Shown here: positions 50,171 to 60,322 of the stretch, one piece after another
How the letters are laid out: every line of letters begins with the position of its first letter
How positions within the stretch are numbered: the first letter of the stretch is position 1
DNA from: Alitiscatomonas aceti
Lineage (GTDB): Bacteria; Bacillota; Clostridia; Lachnospirales; Lachnospiraceae
Length of the DNA stretch: 64,000 nucleotides
Assembly (NCBI RefSeq): GCF_025567195.1
Contig: NZ_JAOQJF010000012.1
Coordinates: 28,762-92,761 of the forward strand
Reading direction: 5' to 3'
The notes under the pieces: generated by a model
Databases searched by the model: none
What the model was told of the DNA's origin: nothing
What the model saw: the letters and a program-made list of their open reading frames with translations, nothing else
Made by a program: the position numbers and the translations under genes

Positions 50171-51370
50171 TTACTGGGCGCCGTTAATGATTCCCTTTAA
50201 TGTCTCTTCGTCCATGCCGTATGCGGTGTCCACAGTCACCTCGCCAGCCAGGAGCTTCTCCTTTGCACCGTCCACAGCAGTCCTTACGTCCTCCGGTACT
50301 ACGGTGTTGTAGATCTCGTTGTCAGCAAGGCCCACAGCGCCTTCTGCAAGTCCAAGGGTCTCATGCTCGCCGTAAGGAAGCTCTCCGCCCTGGGCTCTCT
50401 CGATGGAACTGAAAAGGCTGTCGCCTACGCCCTTGATGGCAGAGGAGATGATGTAGTTGGCTTCATCCTTTCCTTCGTATGCCAGAGCCTGGTCAGAGTC
50501 CACGCCGATCACATACTTCTGGCTCTCAGCGCCAGCCTCGATAACACCTACGGAAGCCGGGCCTGCTGCTACGAATACGCAGTCAGCGCCAGAGGAGTAC
50601 TGGGTCAGCGCCAGCTCTTTTGCGGTTGCAGAGTCCACGTAGGAACCAACGTAGGAAACCAGGACCTTGATGTCCGGATTTACAAACTGTGCTCCCTCGA
50701 TATAACCCACAGCAGAGTCGTTGATAACGGCTGCTGTATCCTTTGCTCCTACGAAACCGATCACAGCGTCCTCATTGGCGAACTCCATATCGGAAGAGGT
50801 CACGCTGGCTGCCAGAACTCCGGCTAAGAATGCGCCCTCGTTCTGCTTGTAGCTCATGGAGTATACGTTGCTCAGATCACCAAGAGTGTAGTCCACGTCT
50901 GTATCAAAGATGATGAACTTCTTCTCCGGGAACTCCTGGGCCACCTGCTCGGTGATCTCCTTCATATCCCAGAGACCAGTGATAATGATGTCAGCGTCAG
51001 ACTCGGCGGCATCCAGCATGGAGCCCTCGAATTTTGTCTTGTCGCTTCCCATTTCGATCATCTCTACCTCGACCTGGTCTCCCATTTCGCTCTCGATCTT
51101 CTTCATTCCTGCCTGGGCGGAATCGTTGAATGCCTTATCGCCAAAGGAACCTGTCACAAGAAGAGTCACCTTAACCTTCTCGCCGGAAGCAGCCTCTGTC
51201 TCTTTCTTTTCTGCATCCTCTTTTGCCTCTGTCTCCTTTTCAGCTCCTGCCTCTGCAGAAGTTTCCTTTCCGGCTGCAGTGGTCTCCTCAGCGCTGTCTC
51301 CTGCGCATCCGAACAGCATGCTGGCGGTCATAGCCATAAAGGCAGCGCCGCATAAAAATTTCTTTTTCAT
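50171..51370 (-). CDS. BMP-family nucleoside-binding lipoprotein
   Basis: A 399-residue surface receptor of the nucleoside ABC importer. The lipobox is LFGC near residue 22, followed by an Ala/Glu/Lys-rich linker to about 65. The BMP/Med fold begins KVTLLVTGSFGDKAFNDSA and continues with FIIFDTDVDY, SYKQNEGAFLAGVLAA, GFVGAKDTAAVI and VDSDQALAYEGKDEANYI. Related proteins bind guanosine, inosine or other nucleosides. The ATG follows GGAGAATGACGTATT. It lies six bases after the M20 hydrolase gene and 99 before the ATPase gene. Confidence 0.93.
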   Translation of the reverse strand: MKKKFLCGAAFMAMTASMLFGCAGDSAEETTAAGKETSAEAGAEKETEAKEDAEKKETEAASGEKVKVTLLVTGSFGDKAFNDSAQAGMKKIESEMGDQVEVEMIEMGSDKTKFEGSMLDAAESDADIIITGLWDMKEITEQVAQEFPEKKFIIFDTDVDYTLGDLSNVYSMSYKQNEGAFLAGVLAASVTSSDMEFANEDAVIGFVGAKDTAAVINDSAVGYIEGAQFVNPDIKVLVSYVGSYVDSATAKELALTQYSSGADCVFVAAGPASVGVIEAGAESQKYVIGVDSDQALAYEGKDEANYIISSAIKGVGDSLFSSIERAQGGELPYGEHETLGLAEGAVGLADNEIYNTVVPEDVRTAVDGAKEKLLAGEVTVDTAYGMDEETLKGIINGAQ

Positions 51371-51376
51371 AATACG

Positions 51377-52696
51377 TCATTCTCCTTTGCTGTAAATGAA
51401 ATTGGTTGATTTATTCAAACTATCCAGTTTTTCCAGATAGTCTGTTTTGCTCATTACGGGTCGGAAGGCCTCCTTGATCCTCCAGGCAGCCGCTCCTCCG
51501 TCAGACAGCAGCTCCTCAATGGCATCGGCAAAATACCGGGCCGGGATCTCAAAAGCCTGGACCGGATCTGCGGTCTTAAAGTCCTTGCCGTGGATGGTCC
51601 CGGAGAAGCCTGCGGTTCCGATCTCCACTGTGGGCCACATCATGGAAATATCGCCCATATCGCCGGAAGCGAATCCGTGGGTCCCCTGGGCGATCATGGA
51701 ATCATCCATATAATTGCGGATATGCTTCTTTAAAAGCTCCGTCAGATTTTCGTCCTGGTGGAGCGGGAAGTAGCCCGGCGTATCCTGGATCTCCAGGTCG
51801 CAGCCGATGGCCATGGCCCCGGCCTTTAAGGAACGGTTTACCTTTTCCTCGGTCTCAAAGATGGCGTCTACGGTCTTTGCCCGTACATACATCTCCATCC
51901 GGGTCCGGGACGGGATCGTATTAACGGTCTGTCCGCCCTCCTGCATCACGAAATGGACGCGGATGGCGTCTTCAGCCCGGAAAGTCTCTCTCTGGAAGTT
52001 GATGGCTGTCATAGCCAGGTTTGCGGCGTTTAAAGCGTTGACGCCGCCCTCGGGGTTGGCTCCCGCGTGGGCTGCCTTTCCTTTAAAGATGGCCCGCTTC
52101 TGGATAAAGCCGTTTAAGCTGGCTCCGATCTCTGCGTGATATTTTTCCATATCCAGCCCCATGGCGTGGCAGGACAGCATGATATCGATATCGTCAAAAA
52201 CGCCCTCATAGATCATTTCCTGCTTTCCGGACGGATATTTCAGCTTTCCGTCGGCGATCAGGGATCTTCTGTAATCCATGTCGCAGAACTCTTCGCCCGG
52301 CGTAAAGAGCAGAGTGACCTTTCCGCAAAGGTCCTCCAGCATGCCAGACTCCTTAATGGCTAAAAACAGGCTCAGCATCACGCCGGTCTGGGCATAGTGG
52401 CCGCAGGTGTGGGCCGCGTAATCGTCCTTATTGGCATAAGGATGGCCCAGGGTAGGAACCGCGTCAAATTCAGCGATGAGCCCGATCCCGGGGCCTGGTC
52501 TTCCAGAATCCAACGTGGCCGTAAGTCCTGTATAGGCCACATCTTTATAAGGGATCCCTGCCTGGCTTAAGGCCTCTGTCACCTTCTCCCGGCTGCGGAA
52601 TTCTTTAAATCCCAGCTCCGGGTGGCAGTAGATGTCTTCGCTCAGCTCTATGATCCGCGGAAGGATCTCTGTAAGCTTCTCATGTACTTTTTTCAT
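51377..52696 (-). CDS. M20 family metallo-amidohydrolase (AbgA/AbgB-like)
   Basis: A 439-residue dizinc M20D-type hydrolase, probably removing an amide-linked group from an amino-acid-like substrate. Landmarks: EDIYCHPELGFKEFRS at the N terminus, AHTCGHYAQTGVML (metal His), TPGEEFCDMDYR (Glu), KGKAAHAGANPEGGVNAL (dimerisation-domain His) and FASGDMGDISMMWP near the C terminus. It is the first gene of the transcript that continues into the nucleoside importer, with six bases between. The functional link to nucleoside uptake is not obvious. The ATG follows CGAGGAGGGAAAAAC. Confidence 0.88.
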   Translation of the reverse strand: MKKVHEKLTEILPRIIELSEDIYCHPELGFKEFRSREKVTEALSQAGIPYKDVAYTGLTATLDSGRPGPGIGLIAEFDAVPTLGHPYANKDDYAAHTCGHYAQTGVMLSLFLAIKESGMLEDLCGKVTLLFTPGEEFCDMDYRRSLIADGKLKYPSGKQEMIYEGVFDDIDIMLSCHAMGLDMEKYHAEIGASLNGFIQKRAIFKGKAAHAGANPEGGVNALNAANLAMTAINFQRETFRAEDAIRVHFVMQEGGQTVNTIPSRTRMEMYVRAKTVDAIFETEEKVNRSLKAGAMAIGCDLEIQDTPGYFPLHQDENLTELLKKHIRNYMDDSMIAQGTHGFASGDMGDISMMWPTVEIGTAGFSGTIHGKDFKTADPVQAFEIPARYFADAIEELLSDGGAAAWRIKEAFRPVMSKTDYLEKLDSLNKSTNFIYSKGE

Positions 52697-52742
52697 GTTT
52701 TTCCCTCCTCGTATGGTCAGTCGTTAAAAGGGTAACAGCGTT

Positions 52743-52771
52743 ATAATAATCGAAAATAGGGGCTGTGTCAA
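52743..52771 (-). promoter_or_regulatory. promoter of M20/nucleoside uptake operon
   Basis: On the minus strand TTGACA (52766-52771), 17-base spacer, TATTAT (52743-52748). Confidence 0.7.
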
Positions 52772-52793
52772 GGAAAGAAGCCATTCTGCCATA

Positions 52794-52838
52794 AAAAAAG
52801 AAACGCCCAGGCCCTTTTTCCTGGACTCTGGACGTTCC
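52794..52838 (-). terminator. bioY terminator
   Basis: On the minus strand AACGTCCAGAGTCCAGG pairs imperfectly with CCTGGGCGTTTC around a short A-rich loop, followed by TTTTTTTAT. Confidence 0.7.
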
Positions 52839-52858
52839 TGTTTTATGTTCTTTAACGG

Positions 52859-53428
52859 TCATCTGGATAACATGGGCCTTACGGCCTTTCTGAGCTTCGG
52901 GCCGAGGATCACAGCCAGGAGGATCTTCACCGCGTCTCCGGGAAGATACGGGATCACGCCCACTCCAAGGGCCGCTGTAAATGTAAGCGACATCTGCTCC
53001 GCCAGCCACACGGTCCCAAACAGGTAACATATGGCCGTACCCACGGCCATTCCGATCCCATGGAGAAATATGCGGTCCGGGAACCGCTCCACCATAAAGC
53101 CCGCAGCCAGGGTCATGAAAATAAAGCCCAGAAGGTATCCGCCCGTGGGCCCTGCCAGCTTGCCAAGGCCTCCCGCAAAGCCGGAAAACACAGGGAGACC
53201 TGTGGCTCCCAGCAGCAGATACAGCCCAAAGCTCATTAAGGAGCCCTTCATTCCCAGAATATAGACCATGAAATAAAGCACCAGGTTGGTTAGGCTGATG
53301 GGTACCGGGCTGACGGGAATCGGTAAGGCCAGGGGGCCAAAAATGCACAGCACCGCCGTCATCAGCGCCGTAACCGTCATCTGGGCCGTCGTCATCCTTC
53401 CCTTTTTCAGTGAAGCAGTTTTTTCCAT
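52859..53428 (-). CDS. bioY: biotin ECF transporter S component BioY
   Basis: Substrate-binding membrane subunit of a biotin energy-coupling-factor transporter. The 189 residues have about six membrane helices with the BioY marks PVSPVPISLTNLVLYF, GLYLLLGATGLPVFSGF, GPTGGYLLGFI and a late LPGDAVKILLA. The ATG at 53428 follows CAGAGGAGAATCTATATT; a longer frame on another register overlapping it is a shadow. No ATPase or EcfT gene is nearby, so it must share a general ECF module or act alone. The promoter region carries a BirA-type operator. Confidence 0.93.
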   Translation of the reverse strand: MEKTASLKKGRMTTAQMTVTALMTAVLCIFGPLALPIPVSPVPISLTNLVLYFMVYILGMKGSLMSFGLYLLLGATGLPVFSGFAGGLGKLAGPTGGYLLGFIFMTLAAGFMVERFPDRIFLHGIGMAVGTAICYLFGTVWLAEQMSLTFTAALGVGVIPYLPGDAVKILLAVILGPKLRKAVRPMLSR

Positions 53429-53496
53429 AATATAGATTCTCCTCTGTCAATTTTCTCCGGTATCCTGTGGCCGGGAAGATCCCATCCCCGGCACAT

Positions 53497-53525
53497 TGTC
53501 AACCAGAATCATATTCATGTTTACA
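53497..53525 (-). promoter_or_regulatory. BirA-type operator upstream of bioY
   Basis: On the minus strand TGTAAAC, 15 bases, GTTGACA: the spaced inverted repeat of bacterial BirA sites (TGTAAAC-N15-GTTTACA) with one mismatch. It starts immediately after the -10 box, so bound BirA-biotinyl-AMP would block transcription. Confidence 0.75.
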
Positions 53526-53552
53526 TTATAACAGAGCTTTTTTCATTGTCAA
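53525..53552 (-). promoter_or_regulatory. bioY promoter
   Basis: On the minus strand TTGACA (53547-53552), 16-base spacer, TATAAT (53525-53530). Confidence 0.78.
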
Positions 53553-53594
53553 CCTTTTTATTATTCCAGTTTACATCCTTTTCCCCACCGCCGC

Positions 53595-53623
53595 TTGCAC
53601 AGCCCCACCCGTCGTGCTACACT
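53595..53623 (+). promoter_or_regulatory. rarA promoter
   Basis: TTGCAC (53595-53600), 17-base spacer, TACACT (53618-53623). Confidence 0.5.
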
Positions 53624-53723
53624 GATATCAGAAATCTTTTACGCCGCCTCTGGAAGGATCCGAAACCGGCGCACAGCCGGGGTCCGGAAAGGAGCCGGTA
53701 AAACATACAGGATGGTGAGCAGT

Positions 53724-55064
<1,341 letters not shown>

Positions 55065-55087
55065 TCCCCCTCTTCCATGCATGAAAA

Positions 55088-55150
55088 AGGCAGACGGCTG
55101 GGCTTTCTCTGCCCTTTCAGCCATCTGCCTTACGGATATCCGGAAATCCA
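55088..55150. terminator. hairpin between rarA and M20 gene
   Basis: GGCAGACGGCTG (55089-55100) pairs with CAGCCATCTGCC (55120-55131) apart from one mismatch. The T run is weak on both sides; it is a probable shared terminator. Confidence 0.55.
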
Positions 55151-55183
55151 TGGGGATTCCGGACAGCTGGACGCGAATCCAGC

Positions 55184-56320
55184 CTATTCTGCCATCATAT
55201 CCAGTCCTGTCATAGCCAGTACCTTCACAGCCGCCAGAAGCGCCCGTTTTCCTGCCGGGCCGCCGGAAGCCTCTGCAAAGGGAGCCGTATGGGTCCCCAG
55301 CCCCTCGCCGACACCGATATAAAACTGGGCCGCAGGCATGGCGTGGGTCACGTTGCCCACGTCCGTGGAGCCGATCCCCTGGGTCAGATCCCTGGGGATG
55401 TGGTGCTCGCCGATGAGGTCCATGTTCTTCTCCACAGCCTCCACCAGTCTCTGGTCATTTCTCACATCCTCGATCAGGTAGCCGTCCTGGGAGATCTCCA
55501 CCTCCACTCCGGCGCACATGGCCGCACCCTGGGCGCACCGGTCGATGACAGCGATCACTTCCTTTAAATACTCCGAATCCAGAGCGCGGATATTGAACTT
55601 GCATACAGCCCGCTCGGGAACGATGTTCACAGCCGTACCACCCTCCAGGACGATGCCGTGTACCCTTGTGTAGTCTTTAAAATGGAGCCTCTGGGAATCA
55701 ACGGCGTGGAACATCTGCATCACACCGTTTAAAGCGCTGGCTCCCACCCAGGGACAGGCTGCTGTATGGGCCGGTTTTCCCTTGAAGGTATACACCTTGT
55801 TCACAGCCGCAAAGGAAATATCATCGGCCATGGACAGATCGCTGGGATGCATGATCAGGGACATATCCACGCCCTCAAAGATCCCCTCGTCCAGCATGGT
55901 AATCTTCCCGCTGCCGTTTTCCTCCGCCGGGGTACCGAATACCTTCAGCGTTCCGCCGATGCCGTATTTTTCCATGATCTCCTTTAAAACCACTCCGGCT
56001 CCGGCTCCGCTGGTGCCGATGAGGTTATGGCCGCAGGCGTGGCCCAGCTCGGGAAGGGCATCGTACTCACATAAAAATGCAAAGGTCATTCCCGGCTTTC
56101 CGCTGTTATATTCCGCCACAAAGGCCGTATCCAGGGAACCTGCTCCCCGTTTTACAGAAAAGCCGTGGCGTTCCAGAAGGCTGCATAATTCATTCTGTGC
56201 CATCTTTTCCTGGAACGCCAGCTCCGGATGTTCAAAAATACATGCGCTCACCGCCTCAAATTCTTCTCTGTGGGCCTCTGCAAGCGCCTCGATCTCATGC
56301 TTCATTCCTGTCATATCCAT
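55184..56320 (-). CDS. M20 family metallopeptidase/amidohydrolase
   Basis: A 378-residue M20D-type dizinc hydrolase distinct from the one at 51.4-52.7 kb. Landmarks: CIFEHPELAFQEKMAQ, ELGHACGHNLIGTSGAGAG (metal His), TPAEENGSGKI (Glu), KGKPAHTAACPWVGASALNG, and QGIGSTDVGNVTHAMPAAQF. This pattern fits aminobenzoyl-glutamate or dipeptide deacylases. Start: ATG at 56320, which follows GGAGGGGAATGGATC; the frame is open 52 codons further without support. Substrate unknown. It is divergent from the amidohydrolase gene. Confidence 0.88.
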   Translation of the reverse strand: MDMTGMKHEIEALAEAHREEFEAVSACIFEHPELAFQEKMAQNELCSLLERHGFSVKRGAGSLDTAFVAEYNSGKPGMTFAFLCEYDALPELGHACGHNLIGTSGAGAGVVLKEIMEKYGIGGTLKVFGTPAEENGSGKITMLDEGIFEGVDMSLIMHPSDLSMADDISFAAVNKVYTFKGKPAHTAACPWVGASALNGVMQMFHAVDSQRLHFKDYTRVHGIVLEGGTAVNIVPERAVCKFNIRALDSEYLKEVIAVIDRCAQGAAMCAGVEVEISQDGYLIEDVRNDQRLVEAVEKNMDLIGEHHIPRDLTQGIGSTDVGNVTHAMPAAQFYIGVGEGLGTHTAPFAEASGGPAGKRALLAAVKVLAMTGLDMMAE

Positions 56321-56538
56321 GATCCATTCCCCTCCATGATCCTTTTCCTGTCTGTTTTCTGCGCCGGGAGGCTGTGCTTCCCCTCCGGCGGATTCTGCGT
56401 GCCCGGACCTCTGCGGTATACACAGAAGCCGGCGCGCGCCAACGATACCATTGTACCATCTTCTCCCCATTTTCACAAGGACCTAGCAGAGTCTTTTATG
56501 GTTTTTTTGGATCTGGCGCAATTTTCTCCACAATTTTA

Positions 56539-56566
56539 TTGTCATATCTCAAATTACTGATATAAT
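56539..56566 (+). promoter_or_regulatory. promoter of amidohydrolase gene
   Basis: TTGTCA (56539-56544), 16-base spacer, TATAAT (56561-56566). Confidence 0.72.
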
Positions 56567-56616
56567 ATAGATAGACTTTTTATTCTGGAAAATATATCTG
56601 ATTTAGGAGGAATCTT

Positions 56617-57792
56617 ATGACCACATTATTTACCAACGGAAATCTCGTGGATGTGATCGGCCAGACCGTCCTCACCGGCGGCAGCATCCTGGTGGAAAAC
56701 GGCATGATCAAAGAGGTAGGAACCAGTATCGCTGCTCCCGATGGCGCAAAGGTTGTCGATCTGGGCGGAAGGACCGTGCTCCCCGGGCTTTTCAACTGCC
56801 ATGTACATATGTGCTCCGATGCCGGGACCGGCGCAAAGGAAACCATTTCTGACGCCGCTGTCACCATCCGGGCCCTTAAGAATTTAAAAACACTGTTAAA
56901 TTCCGGCGTGACCTACATCCGTGACGCAGGCGCACCCAAATATATTGATGTGGACCTCCACGACGCCCAGTTAAAGGGCGAGATCCTGGCTCCGGAAATG
57001 CAGACTGCATGCCGCTGTATCTGTATGACCGGAGGACACGGCCACGACTCCGGCCGTGAGGCTGACGGTCCCGACGACTGCAGAAGAGCAGCCAGAGAGC
57101 AGTTAAAGGCCGGCGCCAACTGGATCAAGGTCATGGCCACCGGAGGCGTTATGACCAAGGGCGTTGAGCCGGGCTCCCCGCAGCTCACCGAAGAGGAGCT
57201 CCGCGCAGCCATCGAAGAAGCCCACAAGGCAGGGGCCAAAACCTTCACTCATGCCCAGGGCATGGAAGGCATCAAAAACGCTCTCCGGGCCGGCGTGGAC
57301 TCCATCGAGCACGGCTTCTTCATGGACGACTGGTGCTTCGACTTCATGAAAGAGCACAACGTGTTCTTCGTTCCCACCCTGGCCGCTCCCTACTGGATCA
57401 AAAAATACGGCACGGACGCCGGGATCCCCGATTACATGGTGAAGAAGGTAGAAAAGACCATCGACGCCCACCAGGATACCTTCCGCCGCGCCCATAAGGC
57501 AGGCGTTAAGATCGCCCTGGGAACCGATGCGGGAACCCCCTTCAATAAATACGATATGACTGGCTTTGAGTGTATCCTGATGGTGGAAAACGGAATGACC
57601 CCCATGGAGGCCATCCAGTGCGGTACCATCAACGCTGCCGAGCTCATGGATGTAAAGGACACCCATGGCTCCATCACCCCGGGCAAAAAGGCGAACTTCG
57701 CTGTCTTTGAAAAGAGCCCGCTGGAGGATATCCACGCTATTCTGGACTGCTCCATGACTGTCCTGGGCGGCGAGGTCGTGTTTGAGAAATAA
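56617..57792 (+). CDS. metal-dependent amidohydrolase (imidazolonepropionase/prolidase-like)
   Basis: A 391-residue amidohydrolase-superfamily enzyme. It shows LPGLFNCHVHMCSD (HxH metal motif), NWIKVMATGGVMTK with the bridging Lys, TFTHAQGMEGIKNAL and DSIEHGFFMDDW (metal His residues), and IALGTDAGTPFN (catalytic Asp). The C-terminal part GSITPGKKANFAVF folds back on the beta domain, as in imidazolonepropionase-like and Xaa-Pro dipeptidase-like members. Substrate unknown; cyclic amides or peptides are usual. Own promoter; start after AGGAGGAATCTT. The M20 gene on its left is divergent. Confidence 0.88.
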   Translation: MTTLFTNGNLVDVIGQTVLTGGSILVENGMIKEVGTSIAAPDGAKVVDLGGRTVLPGLFNCHVHMCSDAGTGAKETISDAAVTIRALKNLKTLLNSGVTYIRDAGAPKYIDVDLHDAQLKGEILAPEMQTACRCICMTGGHGHDSGREADGPDDCRRAAREQLKAGANWIKVMATGGVMTKGVEPGSPQLTEEELRAAIEEAHKAGAKTFTHAQGMEGIKNALRAGVDSIEHGFFMDDWCFDFMKEHNVFFVPTLAAPYWIKKYGTDAGIPDYMVKKVEKTIDAHQDTFRRAHKAGVKIALGTDAGTPFNKYDMTGFECILMVENGMTPMEAIQCGTINAAELMDVKDTHGSITPGKKANFAVFEKSPLEDIHAILDCSMTVLGGEVVFEK

Positions 57793-57826
57793 TACATTGG
57801 TTACCTGTGTTTCTTGAAAATTCCTC

Positions 57827-57855
57827 TTGAATATTTTCAATGTTTATTATAGAAT
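57827..57855 (+). promoter_or_regulatory. ferredoxin gene promoter
   Basis: TTGAAT (57827-57832), 17-base spacer, TAGAAT (57850-57855). Confidence 0.72.
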
Positions 57856-57888
57856 GTATACAATGATAAAAAAAGGAGGTAATTCATC

Positions 57889-58059
57889 ATGGCATATGTA
57901 ATTAACGATACTTGCGTTAGCTGCGGTTCCTGCGCTGGCGAATGTCCGGTAAATGCAATCTCTCAGGGAGACGGCAAATACGAGATCGATGCAGATGCAT
58001 GCATCAGCTGCGGAACATGTGCAGGTGTATGTCCCACTGGCGCTATCAGCGAGGGCTAA
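57889..58059 (+). CDS. 2[4Fe-4S] clostridial-type ferredoxin
   Basis: A 56-residue electron carrier. Two CxxCxxCxxxCP clusters are present, CVSCGSCAGECP and CISCGTCAGVCP, with the short linker and the length typical of clostridial ferredoxins. The ATG follows AAAAAAAGGAGGTAATTCATC, a near-ideal ribosome site. With a good promoter before it and a strong terminator after it the gene is a single highly expressed unit, as expected for the main low-potential ferredoxin of an anaerobe. Confidence 0.96.
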   Translation: MAYVINDTCVSCGSCAGECPVNAISQGDGKYEIDADACISCGTCAGVCPTGAISEG

Positions 58060-58084
58060 TATCTCACGTATTAGAAGAATACAT

Positions 58085-58123
58085 AAAAGCTGCTGCGCTT
58101 TATTTGCGACAGCAGCTTTTTTG
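58085..58123 (+). terminator. ferredoxin gene terminator
   Basis: Perfect 11-bp stem AAAAGCTGCTG (58085-58095) with its complement (58110-58120), then a T run. Confidence 0.88.
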
Positions 58124-58140
58124 TTATGATCATTTTTATT

Positions 58141-58809
58141 TTACAGCTTGTTCCCATTTCTCCCAAACTTCTTCTTTTTCCCAAAGCCCCCGGAAAAAAA
58201 CGGGATCCGGGATGCGGCGGCCTCCGCCTTTCCCTTGTTTTCCCGCTGGTACAGACGAATCGTCTCATCCAGCTGGCGGAACCGCTCCTCATCTCTTTCA
58301 TCAGCCACCCGCATCAGGTAGTCCACCTCTTTTATGACCTTGTCATTGACCATGCGGCTGATATCCTGACTCAGCTTTTCGTTGTTTTCCTCGATGGCCT
58401 GTCCGATCATCTGTCCCAGCATGGCCCGGAACTGCTCCGCCCGTTCCTCAGCCATCATGGTCGTCAGGGCCCGGTCATCCATGTTTTTTACTTTTTCATC
58501 CTCATGCTCCGTATGATCCTTTAAAGCAGCCACAACATCCTCCTCCAGAATATCATTGGGAACAACCACTTCCCCATCTGATTCCAGGGATCTGGCAAGC
58601 GCCGCTTTAATGGCCTTGAGCTGATATCCCTTCTCCTTCAGCTCCTTGATCTGCTTAAAAAGCCGGATATGAAGCTCCGTATAATATCTGTGTCCCATCT
58701 CATTCCTTGGTATATTCATTTCCAGCTCTTCTTCCCAATACCTGAGAACGTGGGATTCAACATCCACCTTCCTCGAGGCATCGGAGATCAGATAGTGCGT
58801 ATCTGCCAT
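58141..58809 (-). CDS. MerR-like DNA-binding protein with long coiled-coil tail
   Basis: A 222-residue protein. Residues 5-75 form a MerR-type winged helix (LISDASRKVDVESHVLRYWE, YTELHIRLFKQIKELKEKGY, LKAIKAAL). The remainder is charged and helical (about 110-190) and ends with a basic tail rich in Lys, Gly and Phe (GKKKKFGRNGNK). No metal- or drug-binding C-terminal domain of classical MerR regulators is seen. It is encoded downstream of dnaB on the same strand after 171 bases. A chromosome-related role, as for RacA-like proteins with the same two-part build, is possible but unproven. Confidence 0.7.
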   Translation of the reverse strand: MADTHYLISDASRKVDVESHVLRYWEEELEMNIPRNEMGHRYYTELHIRLFKQIKELKEKGYQLKAIKAALARSLESDGEVVVPNDILEEDVVAALKDHTEHEDEKVKNMDDRALTTMMAEERAEQFRAMLGQMIGQAIEENNEKLSQDISRMVNDKVIKEVDYLMRVADERDEERFRQLDETIRLYQRENKGKAEAAASRIPFFSGGFGKKKKFGRNGNKL

Positions 58810-58980
58810 GGTTGTCCTCTTCCTTTCCCTGTTACATAATACGATGTTAGGGGCTCAGGTCTTAAAATCGCCTGCAAGCAGCCTTGTGTCGAATCGATCG
58901 GCCTTTTGACCCTGATATCATAATATATGTGAGGACGTTCCAGAATATTCCAAAAATGTTGAGATACAGTCTGAATGGGC

Positions 58981-60318
58981 TTACTGCTCCTTGGCCATGT
59001 TCACAAACCTTGTGAGCTCCGGCCTCCAGCCCAGGTTTACGGTGCCGATAGGGCCGTTACGCTGTTTGGCAATAATGACCTCCGCCACATTGGGCGTATC
59101 TGTGTCTTTATTATAATAATCGTCCCTATACAGGAACATGACCACGTCCGCGTCCTGCTCAATGGCTCCCGACTCACGCAGGTCCGAAAGCATGGGCCTG
59201 TGGTCCGTCCTGGATTCGCAGGCACGGGAAAGCTGGGACAGGGCGATGACCGGGGCGTTGAGCTCACGGGCCAGGGCCTTTAAGGAACGGGAGATCTCCG
59301 AGATCTCCTGCTGGCGGTTGTCGCCGTTTTTCGCGCTTCCGGTCATCAGCTGGAGGTAGTCGATCATCACCAGATCCAGGCCGTATTCCAGCTTCACCTT
59401 CCGGCATTTGGACCGCAGCTCCATAACGGAGATACCCGGGGTATCGTCGATGATCAGCTTTGAATTCCCGATGGTGCCGATGCCCTCTACCACTGCGTCC
59501 CAGTCGGCGTCTGTCAGCGTTCCCGTCCGCAGCTTCTGGGAATCCACGTTGGACTCCATAGCAAGCATTCGGTTCACCAGCTGCTCTTTGGACATCTCCA
59601 GACTGAAAATCAGACACGTTTTCTGGCGGCGCACCGCGATATAATCCGCTATATTCAGTACAAAGGCCGTCTTTCCCATGGACGGGCGGGCGGCGATGAG
59701 GATCAGGTCCGACGGCTGGAGGCCCGACATCCGGTAGTCCAGATCGATGAAGCCGGTAGCCAGTCCTGTCACTGTGGATTTGGAACGGGTGGCCTGCTCG
59801 ATCTTATCCAGAACATTCAAGGCCACCTGGCGGATGGGGACAAAATCGCCGCCGGTCCGGCTCTGGAGCAGATGGAAGATCTGTTTTTCCGTGTCTGCCA
59901 GGATCGTATCCAGCGGCTCCTTTCCCGCATAGCAGGAATTGGCGATCTTTTCGTTGATCTTGATCAGGCGGCGAAGGACCGCCTTCTCGTGGACAATGGC
60001 GGCATAGGACCGCACATTGGCCGACGTGGGCACCGTAGCCATGATGTCCCGGACGGCGTCCAGGCTGCATACCTCCGGCGGCACATCCTTTTCCTTCAGC
60101 CGGTTCTGGAGAGTCACCAGGTCCACCGGCTGGCCTTCGTTAAACAGCTCCACCATGGTCTCGAACATGACGCCGTACTGGCGCTGGTAAAACTCATCGG
60201 CCACGACGCTCTCTGATGCGGCGATGATCGCATCCCGGTCCATCAGCATGGCGCCGATGACCGACTGCTCCGCCTCCACGCTGTGGGGGAGCACCCGCTT
60301 TACTAACGCTTCTTCCAT
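58981..60318 (-). CDS. dnaB: replicative DNA helicase DnaB
   Basis: Hexameric 5'-3' helicase that unwinds DNA at the replication fork. The 445-residue protein has the N-terminal helical domain (PHSVEAEQSVIGAMLMD, YAAIVHEKAVLRRLI) and the RecA-like domain with Walker A AARPSMGKTAFVLN, SLEMSKEQLVNRMLA, Walker B LDLVMIDYLQLM and the C-terminal arginine-finger region SDLRESGAIEQDADVVMFL. It starts four bases after rplI. The gdpP-rplI-dnaB order is conserved in Firmicutes. Confidence 0.97.
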   Translation of the reverse strand: MEEALVKRVLPHSVEAEQSVIGAMLMDRDAIIAASESVVADEFYQRQYGVMFETMVELFNEGQPVDLVTLQNRLKEKDVPPEVCSLDAVRDIMATVPTSANVRSYAAIVHEKAVLRRLIKINEKIANSCYAGKEPLDTILADTEKQIFHLLQSRTGGDFVPIRQVALNVLDKIEQATRSKSTVTGLATGFIDLDYRMSGLQPSDLILIAARPSMGKTAFVLNIADYIAVRRQKTCLIFSLEMSKEQLVNRMLAMESNVDSQKLRTGTLTDADWDAVVEGIGTIGNSKLIIDDTPGISVMELRSKCRKVKLEYGLDLVMIDYLQLMTGSAKNGDNRQQEISEISRSLKALARELNAPVIALSQLSRACESRTDHRPMLSDLRESGAIEQDADVVMFLYRDDYYNKDTDTPNVAEVIIAKQRNGPIGTVNLGWRPELTRFVNMAKEQ

Positions 60319-60322
60319 ATCC

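Noticed and set aside
52680..53450. 256-codon frame overlapping bioY on the same strand
   Set aside because: It is out of register with the clear BioY protein and runs through its terminator.
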